In this document: positions 33,907 to 44,371 of the stretch, one piece after another
Numbering within the stretch: the stretch's first letter is position 1
How the letters are laid out: each line of letters begins with the position of its first letter
NCBI RefSeq assembly: GCF_902167145.1
Contig: NC_050104.1
Location: 4,526,001-4,590,000, forward strand
DNA length: 64,000 nt
Source of the DNA: Zea mays
Lineage: Eukaryota; Streptophyta; Magnoliopsida; Poales; Poaceae
Direction: 5' to 3'
Made by a program: the position numbers and the translations under genes
Notes under the pieces: generated by a model
The model's input: the letters and a program-made list of their open reading frames with translations, nothing else
Told to the model about the DNA's origin: nothing
Databases searched by the model: none

Positions 33907-36402
33907 GTAATCTATACAGCTCTCAATCACTTCTTCTGTAGTGTATCCCTCCATGATTGAACCCTCTGGGTGAGCGCGATTTCGCACATAACCTTTTAAT
34001 ACTCCCAGGTATCGCTCCAACTGAAACATATGATGTAAATATAGTGGCCCTAATATTTTTATCTGATCCACGAGATGTATGATTAGGTGTACTTGCATAT
34101 CAAAAAATGATGGAGGAAAACACATTTCAAGCTTGCACATAGTCTCGATGATGTATGCCTTTAGATAGTCCAAGTCTTCTAAAGCTATTACTTTTTGTGA
34201 AACCGCATTGAAAAAGTAACACAAGCGTGTGATGACAACTTTGACATGTTCTGTTTTGAGGGCTCTTACCGCAATTGGGAGGAACACCGTCATCATCACA
34301 TGACAGTCATGAGAGTTGTAGCCAAATAGAGACAAGTCCTTCATCCTGACTAGTCTGCTGATATTGGATGAGAAACCTGTGGGCACTTTGACCCCACGCA
34401 AACATTTGCAAATCTTTGTTCTCTCCTCAACTGACAAGTTGTAGCTAGCTGGGGGGAGGTAAGGCTTCCCTTTGCCACTATCCACTGGATGAAGTTCCGG
34501 TCTGATTTGAAGATCTACTAGATCATTGCGTGATTTAAGTCCGTCTTTTGTCTTACTCGGCATGCCCAACAAGGTTCCAATGATGCTGTCAAAAACATTT
34601 TTTGTTACATGCATCAAATCAATGCTGTGGCAAATTTCCATATCCTTCCAGTATGGGAGGTACTTGAAAAATATTGATTGCTTCTTGAAAGTTGTGTAAG
34701 TTGAAGGGTCAGTTCTCTTTCTCTTTTCTCCTTTGTTTTTTCCCTTTCCGAATACAACATGAATGTTCTTTACAATTTCAAAAACAAGTTTCCCACTATA
34801 AGGCTTTGGTGCACCTTCACTTTCCAGTTGATTGTTAAATTCCTCTTTCATCTTTCGGTACTTATGCTGCTTCATCAAGAACCGTCTGTGTCCCATGAAC
34901 ACCAACTTCTTGGATGATTTAAGGTACATGGAAGCAGTTCCATCGACGCACACTACACAACCATTCTTTCCTTTAGTCTTTTGCCCTGATAGTGTGGCGC
35001 CACCGGGAGAATCATGGATGGTAACAAATATAATTGCTCTTAAGTTGAAATACTCACGGCAATACTCATCCCATATTCTAACTCCTTCATTCCAGAGCTT
35101 TGTCATATCTTCCATAAGAGGTTCTAGGAACACATCAATATCAACACCAGCTGATTTCGGACCTTGAATAAGAATAGTCAACATAATATACTTTCTTTTG
35201 TGACACAGCCATGATGGAAGGTTGTACATCGTTAAAGTCACGGGCCAGGTGCTATGTACACTTCTTTTTTCACCAAATGGATTCATTCCGTCTGTACCCA
35301 AAGCAAATCTTACATTTCTGGTTTCTTTGGCAAACTCAGGATACATAAGATCGAAATTTTTCCATTGTGATGCATCAGCAGGGTGTCGAATCTGTTTGTT
35401 ATTCTGCTTGCGATTTTCAGCATGCCAACGCATAAGCTCAGCCTCCCTAGGGTTTGAGAACAAACGTTTTAAGCGATCAATTACTGGAAGATACCACATC
35501 ACCAAAGCTGGGTTCTTTGACTTCTTTTTCCCATCCATGTCATCAAAAGTGTCATCGTCACTTTCAGGTCCAATAGTGGATTTCTTGTTTTTATTTTTCT
35601 TCGGGAATTTTTTTACACAGTCTTGATTGTAGCTCTTCTTGTATCGACTGACATTGCAAACTGGGCATCTTGATGCGTTCTCAAAATCGCCACGATACAG
35701 AATACAATGGTTCGGACATGCATGAATTTTTTGCACACCCAGAGCTATGGGAGATATAAGCTTCTTCGCTTTATAAGTGCTTGTTGGTAGTTTGTTGGGT
35801 TTTGGTAGTAATTGAGACAGAAAATTCAAAAGATCTGTGAAGCTAGTATCAGACCATCCGGCGCTAGCCTTCAACTTCAGAAGTTCTAGAACTGTACGCA
35901 GTGTAGTAAACTCTTTGTCACAACCCTTTGATTCATCATATAAAGGTTCTTTTGAGGCACTTTCCAGTCCCTCCATTTTAGATAGCCCTTTCTGCGATCC
36001 CACAGAACTTAACATTTCTGGTTCCATATGGCGCAACATCTCTTCACAATCAAATTCTTCAAATTCTTGATTAGCATCCACATTATCCACTTCACCATCA
36101 ACTTTAAGATCTAAAATTCCGACAACTCTCTCGTCATTACCAGGCACTTCACACGGATCCAACTCACCATGTTCTGACCATATCGTGTAATTGTTTTTAA
36201 ACCCTCTTTTTAGCAGATGTGATTGGATTACTCCTATATCTCTCCAAGCTATCTTATTATCACAATCGATGCACGGACATAATATCTCCTTGCTCTTTCG
36301 CAAATTCGCGTGCTTGTTGGCCGCTTCAATAAAGCTTCTCAAATTTCGAATGTACGACGGATGTGGTCTTGGCACATTGTACATCCAACCTCGGTCCGCC
36401 AT
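33907..36402 (-). pseudogene. TNP2-type CACTA transposase, N-terminal 830 residues
   Basis: Starts MADRGWMYNV at 36402, the usual start of plant TNP2 proteins. Domains in order: a Transpos_assoc-like N-terminus (CPCIDC near residue 43), a zinc-binding region (HACPNHCILYRGDFENASRCPVC near 230), the Transposase_21 catalytic core (LALGTDGMNPF-type motif, GPKSAGVDIDVFLEPL, CHSIDLMHVTKNVFDSIIGTLL), and a DUF4218 region with CFPPSFFDMQVHL. The reading frame ends in the Copia target duplication; the original gene continued into 24610-23741. This is the large transposase that cuts the element ends. It is broken by the Copia and, further down, by an in-frame stop. Confidence 0.92.
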
Positions 36403-36910
36403 TACCTATCCCTATATTGATTAACGTCAATATCGAGATGTAACATGAAAAAATAAATGTTCATGAAAGTGAAACAAGATCATATCGAGATGTACCTAGT
36501 ATATGAGACAAAAATTTTTAAAATATCCCTAATTAATTGAATTTAATCCCTAAATCATGAACGAATTAATGTGCATGAAAATGAAACAAGATTGCAGCAA
36601 TATAGGTACCTTGAGGTGAGACAACTCTTCAAAAAAATCTTTAAATCAGATCAACTACAAGTCTAAATCTTGGAATTCCTGAGTTTTTCTTCAATTCCGG
36701 TCTATATTACAAAATTGAGGCAAAAAATCGTATCAAAATGAGAAATAAAACAAACGGAGATCATATATATGCATAAACTCTTGAAATCAAGCCCGAAAAT
36801 CAAAAACAAAACCTTTTCCCCGTAGATCAAAAAAATCCGCCGCCGCTACAGTACTGTGCAGCCTAGCGGCGTCGGGCTCCGGAAGTTAGGGTTCCTGCGC
36901 TGGAACCGAG
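36403..36910 (-). other. 5' leader of the TNP2 unit
   Basis: About 500 bp between the reverse-strand TATA box and the transposase ATG. It is AT-rich near the gene and GC-rich near the promoter (ccgccgccgctac at about 36840). It may contain a leader intron. No ORF of note. Confidence 0.5.
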
Positions 36911-36911
36911 C

Positions 36912-36919
36912 CTTTTATA
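36912..36919 (-). promoter_or_regulatory. TATA box of the TNP2 transcription unit
   Basis: Reverse-strand tataaaag, about 510 bp upstream of the transposase ATG and just outside the palindrome. Its distance to the palindrome centre equals that of the forward TATA box. Confidence 0.6.
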
Positions 36920-36926
36920 CTACATA

Positions 36927-37094
36927 CACATCACAGGCGGATTTTAAGAAAAACCTCTTGTGATGTATAACATCACAAGCGGTTTTCTATGTCGACCGCC
37001 TGTGATGTTTACATATCACAGGCGGTCGACATAGAAAACCGCTTGCGATGTTATACATCACAAGCGGTTGTTCTTAAAATCCGCCTGTGATGTG
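36927..37094. promoter_or_regulatory. 80-bp-arm palindrome of subterminal motifs between divergent genes
   Basis: The arms are 36927-37006 and 37015-37094 around an 8-bp spacer and are inverted copies with only a few mismatches. Each arm contains several copies of the acatcacaggcggt/accgcttgtgatgt motif found at the element ends. It separates the two divergent TATA boxes. I infer a bidirectional promoter that could be bound by the same element-encoded protein that binds the ends. Confidence 0.75.
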
Positions 37095-37101
37095 TTTACT
37101 A

Positions 37102-37109
37102 TATAAAAG
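37102..37109 (+). promoter_or_regulatory. TATA box of the forward CACTA transcription unit
   Basis: Forward tataaaag in ctatataaaagcg, mirror-placed to the reverse TATA at 36912-36919. Transcription would start near 37130 and run toward the small ORF and the Transposase_24/Ulp1 gene. Confidence 0.6.
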
Positions 37110-37129
37110 CGTCGGTACGGTGGCTTAGG

Positions 37130-37640
37130 GTTTAGTGTTTTCGCCAGGAGCTGATACTTCGCCGCCAGGCTGCTGCGCCGCCGTTCCCGTCCCCGTCTCC
37201 GAGCCGTGAGCGCCCTCCACGCCGTCGCCGAGCCCGAGCCCAACCACCACCGTCTCCGAGCTGGGCGCCCGTCCCCGTCCCCGAGCGCCACCGTCATCCG
37301 AGGCGCCCTCCACCCCGTCCCCGAGCCCGAGCGCCGCCGAGCCCATCTCCGAGTGCGCCACCGTCCCCTTCCCCGTCCCCGAGCCCGAGCGCCGCCGAGC
37401 CCATCTCCGAGTGCGCCACCGTCCCCTTCCCCGTACCCGAGCCCGAGCGCGCCGCCGTGCCCATCTCCGAGTGCGCCACCGTCCCCTTCCCCGTCCTCGA
37501 GCCCAAGCGCCACCGTCTCCGAGGCCAAGCGCCGCCGTCCCCATCCTCGAGCCCGAGCGCCGCCGAGCCCGAGCGCCGAGTGCGCCGCCGTGCCCATCTC
37601 CGAGCCCTCGGTGCACTCCTTGATCATGCCTTAATTACTT
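37130..37640 (+). repeat. GC-rich leader with roughly 60-bp tandem repeats
   Basis: Blocks such as cgagcccgagcgccgccgag and catctccgagtgcgccaccg recur about three times at 37320-37500. All frames are open for long stretches because of composition, giving Pro/Ser/Arg-rich reads on both strands; I do not accept these as proteins. By position it is the first, probably untranslated, exon of the forward unit. Confidence 0.7.
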
Positions 37641-38206
37641 GTTAAAAATTCATGCCTTCATTACTTGTTTTTGCTAGTCCTGCCTTAATTATTGTTAATC
37701 TTATATTGTTAATGTTGGTCATTATAATTATATTGTTGGTGTTTTCACTTACATATTTTGTTAAGGTCATCATTTTTGCTTTAGTAGCTTGTATCCCTTG
37801 TGATTAAATGTTGGTAATTATGCTTATGAAGAATTTTGTCATGGATAGTTGATGCAACTACTAGGACCCCTTCTTGGTAGAAAATCTCCATAGTGATTGG
37901 GGAAACAAGTCTATTTTTAGTGTTTATGGCCACATACATCATGGAAGTACATAGCCATGGCAATGTTATTATCTCCCTATGTTATAAGACTTGTTCTTAT
38001 CTCCCTTCTTAGTTTTTTGACTACCTATCTTTGCTTCCCAACCCTATGTTATAAGACTTGTTCTTATCTCCCATATTTGACTTGTTCATAGCCATGACAA
38101 TGTTATTTGGACCCCTCTTTTTGCCCTATAAGCCACATCCTTGTTTTCCCTCTGATCCCTGCCTTTGTTGCGATCTCAATGTTGATTGTGAGGCTTGGCC
38201 ATTTTC
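37641..38206. other. AT-rich, intron-like sequence of the forward unit
   Basis: T-rich, no coding signal. It ends in acceptor-like ccattttcag at 38208, shortly before the ATG of the 125-residue ORF. Confidence 0.4.
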
Positions 38207-38216
38207 AGTTTTAGAG

Positions 38217-38594
38217 ATGGAAAAAGAGCCACTTGACATGGTTGAGAGCTCAGTTCGAGTCATCGAGACACATGTTGACATCATTCGCAGTCTAGTGACT
38301 GATGGGGTTGTGGATACTAGTGAACCGGAATCGGTGTACACACTTAAGACCACTTTGTTTCAAATTGGAGATGTATGCGACATGCTTGAGAAGTGTGCTC
38401 TGTCCATCAAAAAGTATGCTGACTCCAAGAGGGCTAAAATTATTCAAGATGAAGCCCTGCAATATGCTGAAGATGATGATGAAGCTGCAGATGATTTGGA
38501 GGAACTCCCATGCCCAGATCTCCTTACTCAAGCCGACATATTGGAAAAATATTTTGGAATTGAGTATGATAGCGACCAGTCAAGGGGTTGTTGA
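38217..38594 (+). CDS. Small acidic protein of the CACTA element (125 aa)
   Basis: Starts MEKEPLDMVE, eight bases after an acceptor-like cag. The first half is amphipathic (VRVIETHVDIIRSLV, LFQIGDVCDMLEKCALS) and suggests helices or a coiled coil. The second half is strongly acidic (YAEDDDEAADDLEE). The frame is open another 53 codons upstream but that part looks untranslated. I do not recognise the family. It lies downstream of the forward promoter and upstream of the hairpins, so it may be an accessory protein of the element or the first part of a larger spliced product. Confidence 0.45.
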   Translation: MEKEPLDMVESSVRVIETHVDIIRSLVTDGVVDTSEPESVYTLKTTLFQIGDVCDMLEKCALSIKKYADSKRAKIIQDEALQYAEDDDEAADDLEELPCPDLLTQADILEKYFGIEYDSDQSRGC

Positions 38595-38843
38595 TGTTTA
38601 GTCCTAAACAACACGATATGAGTATCGTAGGTTTCACTCTTAGAGATAATGTATTTTGTATGAACCTCTTAGAGAGTGTCAAGTCAATGAACTATCTTCG
38701 AGTACTATTGGGAAGTGTATCTCTTTGATGTATTTTTTTTCTAGTGATATCGATGGTGCCGAGTAGCACCAAATTTGGACTTGTGTCCATATCTATAGAT
38801 GCTAGTAGTTGAGCACTAGCTCCTACAATCTTAAGTGTGTAGA

Positions 38844-39320
38844 CCCCAAGAAGAGATTAAGTCCTGTAGTCTACCACCTCCCGTTATTTGTGGGCTTCAC
38901 CGATGGCTGGAAACATTTGGTGATAGCAAACGACCTTCGGGTTGAAGACGTCTGCGAGCTTGTTAAGGGGCCAGACGATGGTGAGCCGGTGTACTATGAC
39001 CGGATGTGTGGTCACAAAATTAAAAGCTGCCCCGGCTGCATGTGTGTGCTTCTCTTCTCTTAGGTGGGTCGCTAAGTGATCTTAGTAGCCGACATAAGAG
39101 AAGAGAAGCGCACAGATGAAGCCGGGGCGGCTTTAAATTTTGTGACCACACATCCGGACAGAGTACACCGGCTCACCATCGTCTGGCCCCTTAACAATCT
39201 CGCAGACGTCCCCAGCCTGAAGGTCGTTTGATGTCACCAAATGTTTCCCGCCCTCGGTGAAGCCCACAAATAACGGGAGGTGGTAGTCCACAGGGCTTAA
39301 TATCTTCTTGGGGTCCTACA
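38844..39320. repeat. Hairpin 1: inverted repeat of a B3-like gene fragment
   Basis: The left arm is about 38844-39062, the loop about 39063-39092 and the right arm about 39093-39317. The arms are roughly 90% identical when one is reversed. The left arm reads FTDGWKHLVIANDLRVEDVC in frame; the right arm, reversed, reads FTEGGKHLVTSNDLQAGDVC. This resembles the C-terminal part of a plant B3 DNA-binding domain, a low-confidence match. Transcription would give a long stem-loop RNA. Confidence 0.8.
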
Positions 39321-39349
39321 GGGCTTAATCTCTTCTTGGGGTCCTTCAG

Positions 39350-39877
39350 CATGGCTGTGATGTTATAATGCTGAAGTACCCCAAGAAGAGATTAAGCCCT
39401 GTAGTCTACCACCTCCCGTTATTTGTGGGCTTCACCGATGGCTGGAAACATTTGGTGATAGCAAACGACCTTCGGGTTGAAGACGTCTGCGAGCTTGTTA
39501 AGGGGCCAGACGATGGTGAGCCGGTGTACTATGACCGGATGTGTGGTCACAAAATTAAAAGCTGCCCCGGCTGCATGTGTGTGCTTCTCTTCTCTTAGGT
39601 GGGTCGCTAAGTGATCTTAGTAGCCGACATAAGAGAAGAGAAGCGCACAGATGAAGCCGGGGCGGCTTTAAATTTTGTGACCACACATCCGGACAGAGTA
39701 CACCGGCTCACCATCGTCTGGCCCCTTAACAATCTCGCAGACGTCCCCAGCCTGAAGGTCGTTTGATGTCACCAAATGTTTCCCGCCCTCGGTGAAGCCC
39801 ACAAATAACGGGAGGTGGTAGACTATAGGGCATAATCTCTTCTTGGGGTCCTTCAGCATTATAACATCACAGCCATG
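39350..39877. repeat. Hairpin 2: second copy of the inverted repeat
   Basis: The left arm is about 39350-39598 and the right arm about 39629-39877. The arms are extended outward by catggctgtgatgttata and its reverse. The core is nearly identical to hairpin 1, so the whole hairpin was duplicated in tandem with a unit of about 530 bp. Confidence 0.85.
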
Positions 39878-39986
39878 CCTTCTCTGTCTAACTGCATTGG
39901 AAAGTGCCTTTTCTCCAAGTTCCCTTATTGATGGAACCAGTATATCACACTAACAGTATATCCCTTTATCGATGGAACCAGCTTGA

Positions 39987-42900
39987 ATGGCAGACAACGA
40001 GCAGCCTAGTATGGATGTGGTCTGCACCGGTGCGTCTAACAAAGTTGATGAAGACGCGACCAAACTTGAATGGCAGACAACGAGCAGCTCCAGTGAAGGG
40101 AGCGGGGAGGATAGTACTAGTGACGACAATCCTTGTACTCCTATACCTCCAAGGAAGAAAAAAACATCAGATGAGCTTGATGCCGACTATATTCCCAACG
40201 ATGAAGAGGTAAATAGAAATATGTGGACTATATTGTAAAATAATGTTCATATATGAAAGGCCATTAATTTTTTCACTATATAGATTTCAAATGAAGAGAA
40301 GAAAGAGGATGCATCTTCTACACGAAACACGGAGGATGCTCCGATGCCTGAATCATCCGTTTCACATAAGCGGAAACGAGGGCGACGAGGTCCAAATCAG
40401 ATGAAAGAAGGTGCAGTTATGTATGTAACAAAACTAAATGCAGAGGGGTTTCCTGAAGAACCACTTGACGTGGTTACAAAGTTTCGAAATTCCTGCGGGG
40501 CTACTGTTAGAGATATAGTGCCAATCACACTTCAAAAATGGAAGGATTTAGATGAAGACACCCGCAACAAGCTATGGGCTAAGTTGTCTGAGTCATTCAA
40601 GTTCCCAAAAGGCACAGAGGATGCAGTAAGGAAGTCGATGCTCTCTGCTATGGCCAAGATGTTTCGTGGGTGGAAGGCCGAGATGAATAGGGACTTTGTT
40701 AAGAAGAATAAGGTTCCTCCGCCCAAGAAAATGGGGAAAATCACTCAAGCTCAGTGGGAGGAATTTGTTCGTCAGAAGACCGAACTGAAGGCCAAAGAAC
40801 TGGGCGAAACTAATTCTCAGAGAGCGAAGATGAACAAACACCCCCATCGCCTGGGGTCAAGCGGATATCACCATAAAGTTGTGCAGTGGAACAAGATTAT
40901 CGAGGAAGCTATAACTAACGGCACTTTGGACCCAATATTAAAAGATATCGATGAGAGAGCTATTCGTTGGATCTTAGGTCGAGCAGGTTTGAGTGAGGAC
41001 GGCAAACTTGTGCATCCAGAATTGGTAGGCGAAGTTTCGTCAAAAATTCAAGAATATGCAGATAAGAGAAAAAAAGGAGAATTTAAGCCTCGGAGGGAGA
41101 ATGACATACTAACTGCAGCCCTAGGCAATCCTGAACACACTGGACGGGCTCGGGGAATCTCTTCTAAGATTTCCTGGAGAGAGGCGTTTCCAGAGTATGC
41201 GTCGTCATATAGGAAACACGAGAAGTCGAAAAGGACCCTAGAAGAGACTATTGATGAAAGGGTACAAAAGGCTATTAATGACGTGATGAACAAAATGAAA
41301 AAAACAGAATGCATATCATTTGAACTCAAGCCAAGCCACATGAGTCCACCTATAGTCCCTAGCAGCGTTGGATCTGTGCAAGACTTGACCAAGTACCCTG
41401 TAGACGATATTGTTGAGGACAAGCCTTGCTTTCTTCATATTCCAATCAATCGATCTGGGACAAAAACAAAGCAAGCTGCTACTGGTTTGGTAAAACCAGG
41501 ACTTGTTAACTACAAGGACAATCCTGTCCCGCCACACTATGCTGTGGTCGAAGTTCTAGAAATCACAGACAATGGTTGTGAAGATTGGGAGATAGATTTT
41601 CCAGTTGAGGGGATCATAACTTTGCATGAGGCAATTAACGAGTTGGTCCTTTGGCATCGACGCGACATCAAGTTTGGTGATGAGCCGAATTCAACACCAA
41701 TGCAACAAAAAGCTAGTTCGATCATTCCACACCCCATGGTGCAGGAAGATATGACACCGACCTCCAAAAAAATCGTTGAAACAATCATATCGCCTCTTGC
41801 GAAGGAACTCGACGAGGGGGGCGTAGACAAAATTGTTCCTCAGAATGTCGACGTCAACATAAAAAAGGAACCAAAGGTTGGCACCAATGTTGAAGGGCCA
41901 ACTATTTCAAAGAAGATTCATAAGCGAATCGCCACAGACGATGTCAAGTAACCGTCAGAATCAGTGGCACGCTACCTGCATAAATTGCAGAGAGTTATGA
42001 CTAATCAATCAAAAGCAGTATCAGCATCTCATGGAGTAGGCACACGGCCGGCCCAAATAGACAATTTCGAAGTATGGGAAGAAGATGGAATGATTCATAC
42101 TCGAGAATCATTACGTCTTAAAACCAATATCTCGGTATACAAGAAGGAGGATGTTCCTCCTAAATTTGTGAATGGGAGGCCGTTCTTAACGACGGTGCAA
42201 CTTTCTAAGTTGTCGACTCCGGAGATTAGAATGCATGAGTGGTACATGGTGGCTAGCAACAAATACAAACTCGAGGAATTCACATTTGTTGTGCCAGAAG
42301 ATGCATTTTGGAGCAATGATCATATAAATCCTGTGCGGCATTTATTCTTTGACGATCTCTGGTCGTTGTACCACCGACAAAGGATGGAAACGAACTACTT
42401 AACCCTCTTCTGCTTGTAAGTACCTCTAAACTTTCATATTTGTTAGTTTTGTACACGCACACATAAACGAGAGTCTAACGATTAACACTATTACACGTAG
42501 GATGCAATACATGGATGATAAGAAGAAACAACTTAAGACAGGGTTTCTTGACCCGTTGATGATATCCCAAGCTCGCTACAAAGTAGTTGCTCGGAGGCAA
42601 GGAGAAGAATACAAAGACTTGGACGATGCTGAATTTGAGAAAGCCGTCAAACAGAATCAGAGAAAGAAAATGAAGGTAATGGCGGCATACATTGGACGAG
42701 CCATGTACAATCATGTACAACATGGCAAGGACTTAATAATAGCTCCGCACCACTTTAAGTAAGTTATCGACATGGTTTAATTTTGAACTATAAATTATGG
42801 CAATCGTGATATTAACATGTGTTTTCGTCTATGTCTATATAGTGACCACTACATTTGTATCATGATCTGGCCAAAGGATGGTAAAGTCGTGGTCTTCGAC

Positions 42901-43500
42901 TCACTGAGAATGGAAAAGGCTACGTATAATGACTTCTTGAAGATTTTAGAGAAGTATGATTATTATTGCACACTTGTACTTATTACATCTTAACAAATGT
43001 ATTCTTAATCTGACAATGCTATTCTTATATGCAGTGCATACCGTTTTTATTGGAAAGATCTTGGCGGCGAACATCCAGAGGACAAGCCTAATTTGTCAAT
43101 ATCATTATTTCCATATGGTGACAAACAACCTCCGGGTACTGTCCTGTGCGGTTATTATGTATGCGAATGGTGTCGTGTCACCTTCCATTACATGGTCAAT
43201 CGTGAGGATGTAAGTTCGCTATCATTGTCTATATTGCAATTTTTATGTTATATTGTTGCTCATCACATTACTCTTAGCACCGATTGCTTTTTGCTTTCAT
43301 TGTAGGTTCCTAAATCTAAGATCAATGCTGAATGGTTAGAAAGAGATATGGTTTCCACCGGCGTGGCTAAGGTTGTAAGAGACTTGCTTTACTTTATGCG
43401 CCGTGAAGTTCTTCATCAACAAGGGCTATTCTACAATGTAAATGGAAATTTGCAAAAATTCCCAGAACTAAGTTTGTACACAATATCACATAGTGTTTAG
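39987..43500 (+). CDS. CACTA TNPA-like protein: Transposase_24 domain fused to Ulp1-like protease (one in-frame stop)
   Basis: Six exons read in frame: 39987-40208, 40284-42415, 42501-42758, 42843-42953, 43035-43209 and 43306-43500. All introns have GT...AG ends and phases match. The order is an acidic N-terminus, a basic KRKRGRRG stretch, a Transposase_24-type region ([34 protein letters not shown]), a DUF8039-like segment ([20 protein letters not shown]), and a C48/Ulp1-type cysteine protease. All four protease active-site positions are visible: H in [11 protein letters not shown] in VVVFDSL, and Q and C in [16 protein letters not shown] at 41949-41951 in exon 2 interrupts the frame between the DUF8039-like part and the protease. 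Unless read through, it separates the DNA-binding-type part from the protease. Confidence 0.8.
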
Positions 43501-43769
43501 GTCTTTAGTTAGGAACTTTAGATGTTTAGTTGTCTATGGAACTTTGAGATGTTGAGTTGTTATGCAACTTGATGTGGATGAATCTGTGTATGTATATGGG
43601 GATGTTTGAATTTTTGTATGATGAATCTGTTTATGGAACCTGCTGAATCTGTGTTTGAATCTGTGTTTGAATCACAGGCTGTTATTAATTCTGTTTCTGT
43701 ATCTGTGTTTGAATCTGTGTTTGAATCTGGAAAATATATATGAATCTGCTTCTGTATATGAATCTGGGA

Positions 43770-44033
43770 AATACAGGCGGCTTATAATTAAAACCGCCTG
43801 TGATTTGTGTCTATCACAGGCGGTTCTTTTAAACCGGACCGCCTGTGATGTGTGACTATCACAGACGGTTTTTTTAAACCGGACCGCCTGTGATGTGTGA
43901 CTATCACAGGCGGTTTTTGATTGACCGTCTGTGATGTTGTTTTACATCACAGGCGGTGCACCACAAGCGGTTCCTGGAACCGCCTGTGTAGAGGCTAACC
44001 GGACCGTCTGTATAGAGGATATCTGTAGTAGTG
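43770..44033. repeat. CACTA right subterminal and terminal repeats
   Basis: Several tandem and inverted copies of accgcctgtgatgtgtgactatcacaggcggt-type units, then the terminal ctctatacag region, ending gtagtagtg. It mirrors 23313-23520. Confidence 0.9.
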
Positions 44034-44036
44034 CAT

Positions 44037-44371
44037 GAACACGTACGATCTACTGCATGCAGTATTTGTGTTCGTCAGGTATGGGCGAGACAGCGAGAGG
44101 AGCTGGCACTGGCTGCGTGCGACCGGCAGCTGGAAGAAAAGGCGACACAACGGCACTAGCTGGCGTCACGTGATCATCTTTGGGGGATCCTTTTCTCACT
44201 TGTGCCGCCGACGACGATCTGCTGGGACTGCCATGCATGCATGGCCTATCCAGCCAGCTACCGGCCGCTCATTTTTGACCAACAAGAGCAAGCCCGCGTG
44301 CAGCGGATCGCGCAGTGCGTGCCCTTTAGGTTCTCACGTGTCTTTTATTAGGTACTTGCTCCTTAATAAAT
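44037..44371. other. Low-copy flanking DNA right of the CACTA element
   Basis: GC-mixed DNA continuing the pre-insertion sequence from 23312. It has a 115-codon ORF without domains. No gene supported. Confidence 0.4.

Larger units (their letters stand above)
23313..44033. mobile_element. CACTA (En/Spm) transposon, 20.7 kb including a nested Copia
   Basis: The left end reads cactagtacaatttggctc and the right end, reversed, reads cactactacagatatcctc. Both are followed by ctctataca-type terminal repeat and then copies of an acatcacaggcggt motif. The 3-bp duplication CAT flanks both ends (23310-23312, 44034-44036), as expected for this superfamily. Without the nested Copia the element is about 11.4 kb. 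It carries a TNP2-type transposase on the reverse strand and a Transposase_24/Ulp1-like gene on the forward strand. Both are now damaged, so mobility would need help from another copy. Confidence 0.93.

Noticed and set aside
36927..37094. Palindrome as a separate inserted MITE
   Set aside because: It lacks CACTA ends and any target duplication, and the symmetry extends to the TATA boxes.
37058..37645. Long Pro/Arg/Gly-rich ORFs on both strands
   Set aside because: Composition effect of GC-rich tandem repeats; several frames on both strands are open at once and no domain is present.
41948..41990. A 43-bp intron (gtaacc...ttgcag) that would remove the in-frame stop
   Set aside because: Too short for a plant intron and it would shift the reading frame.
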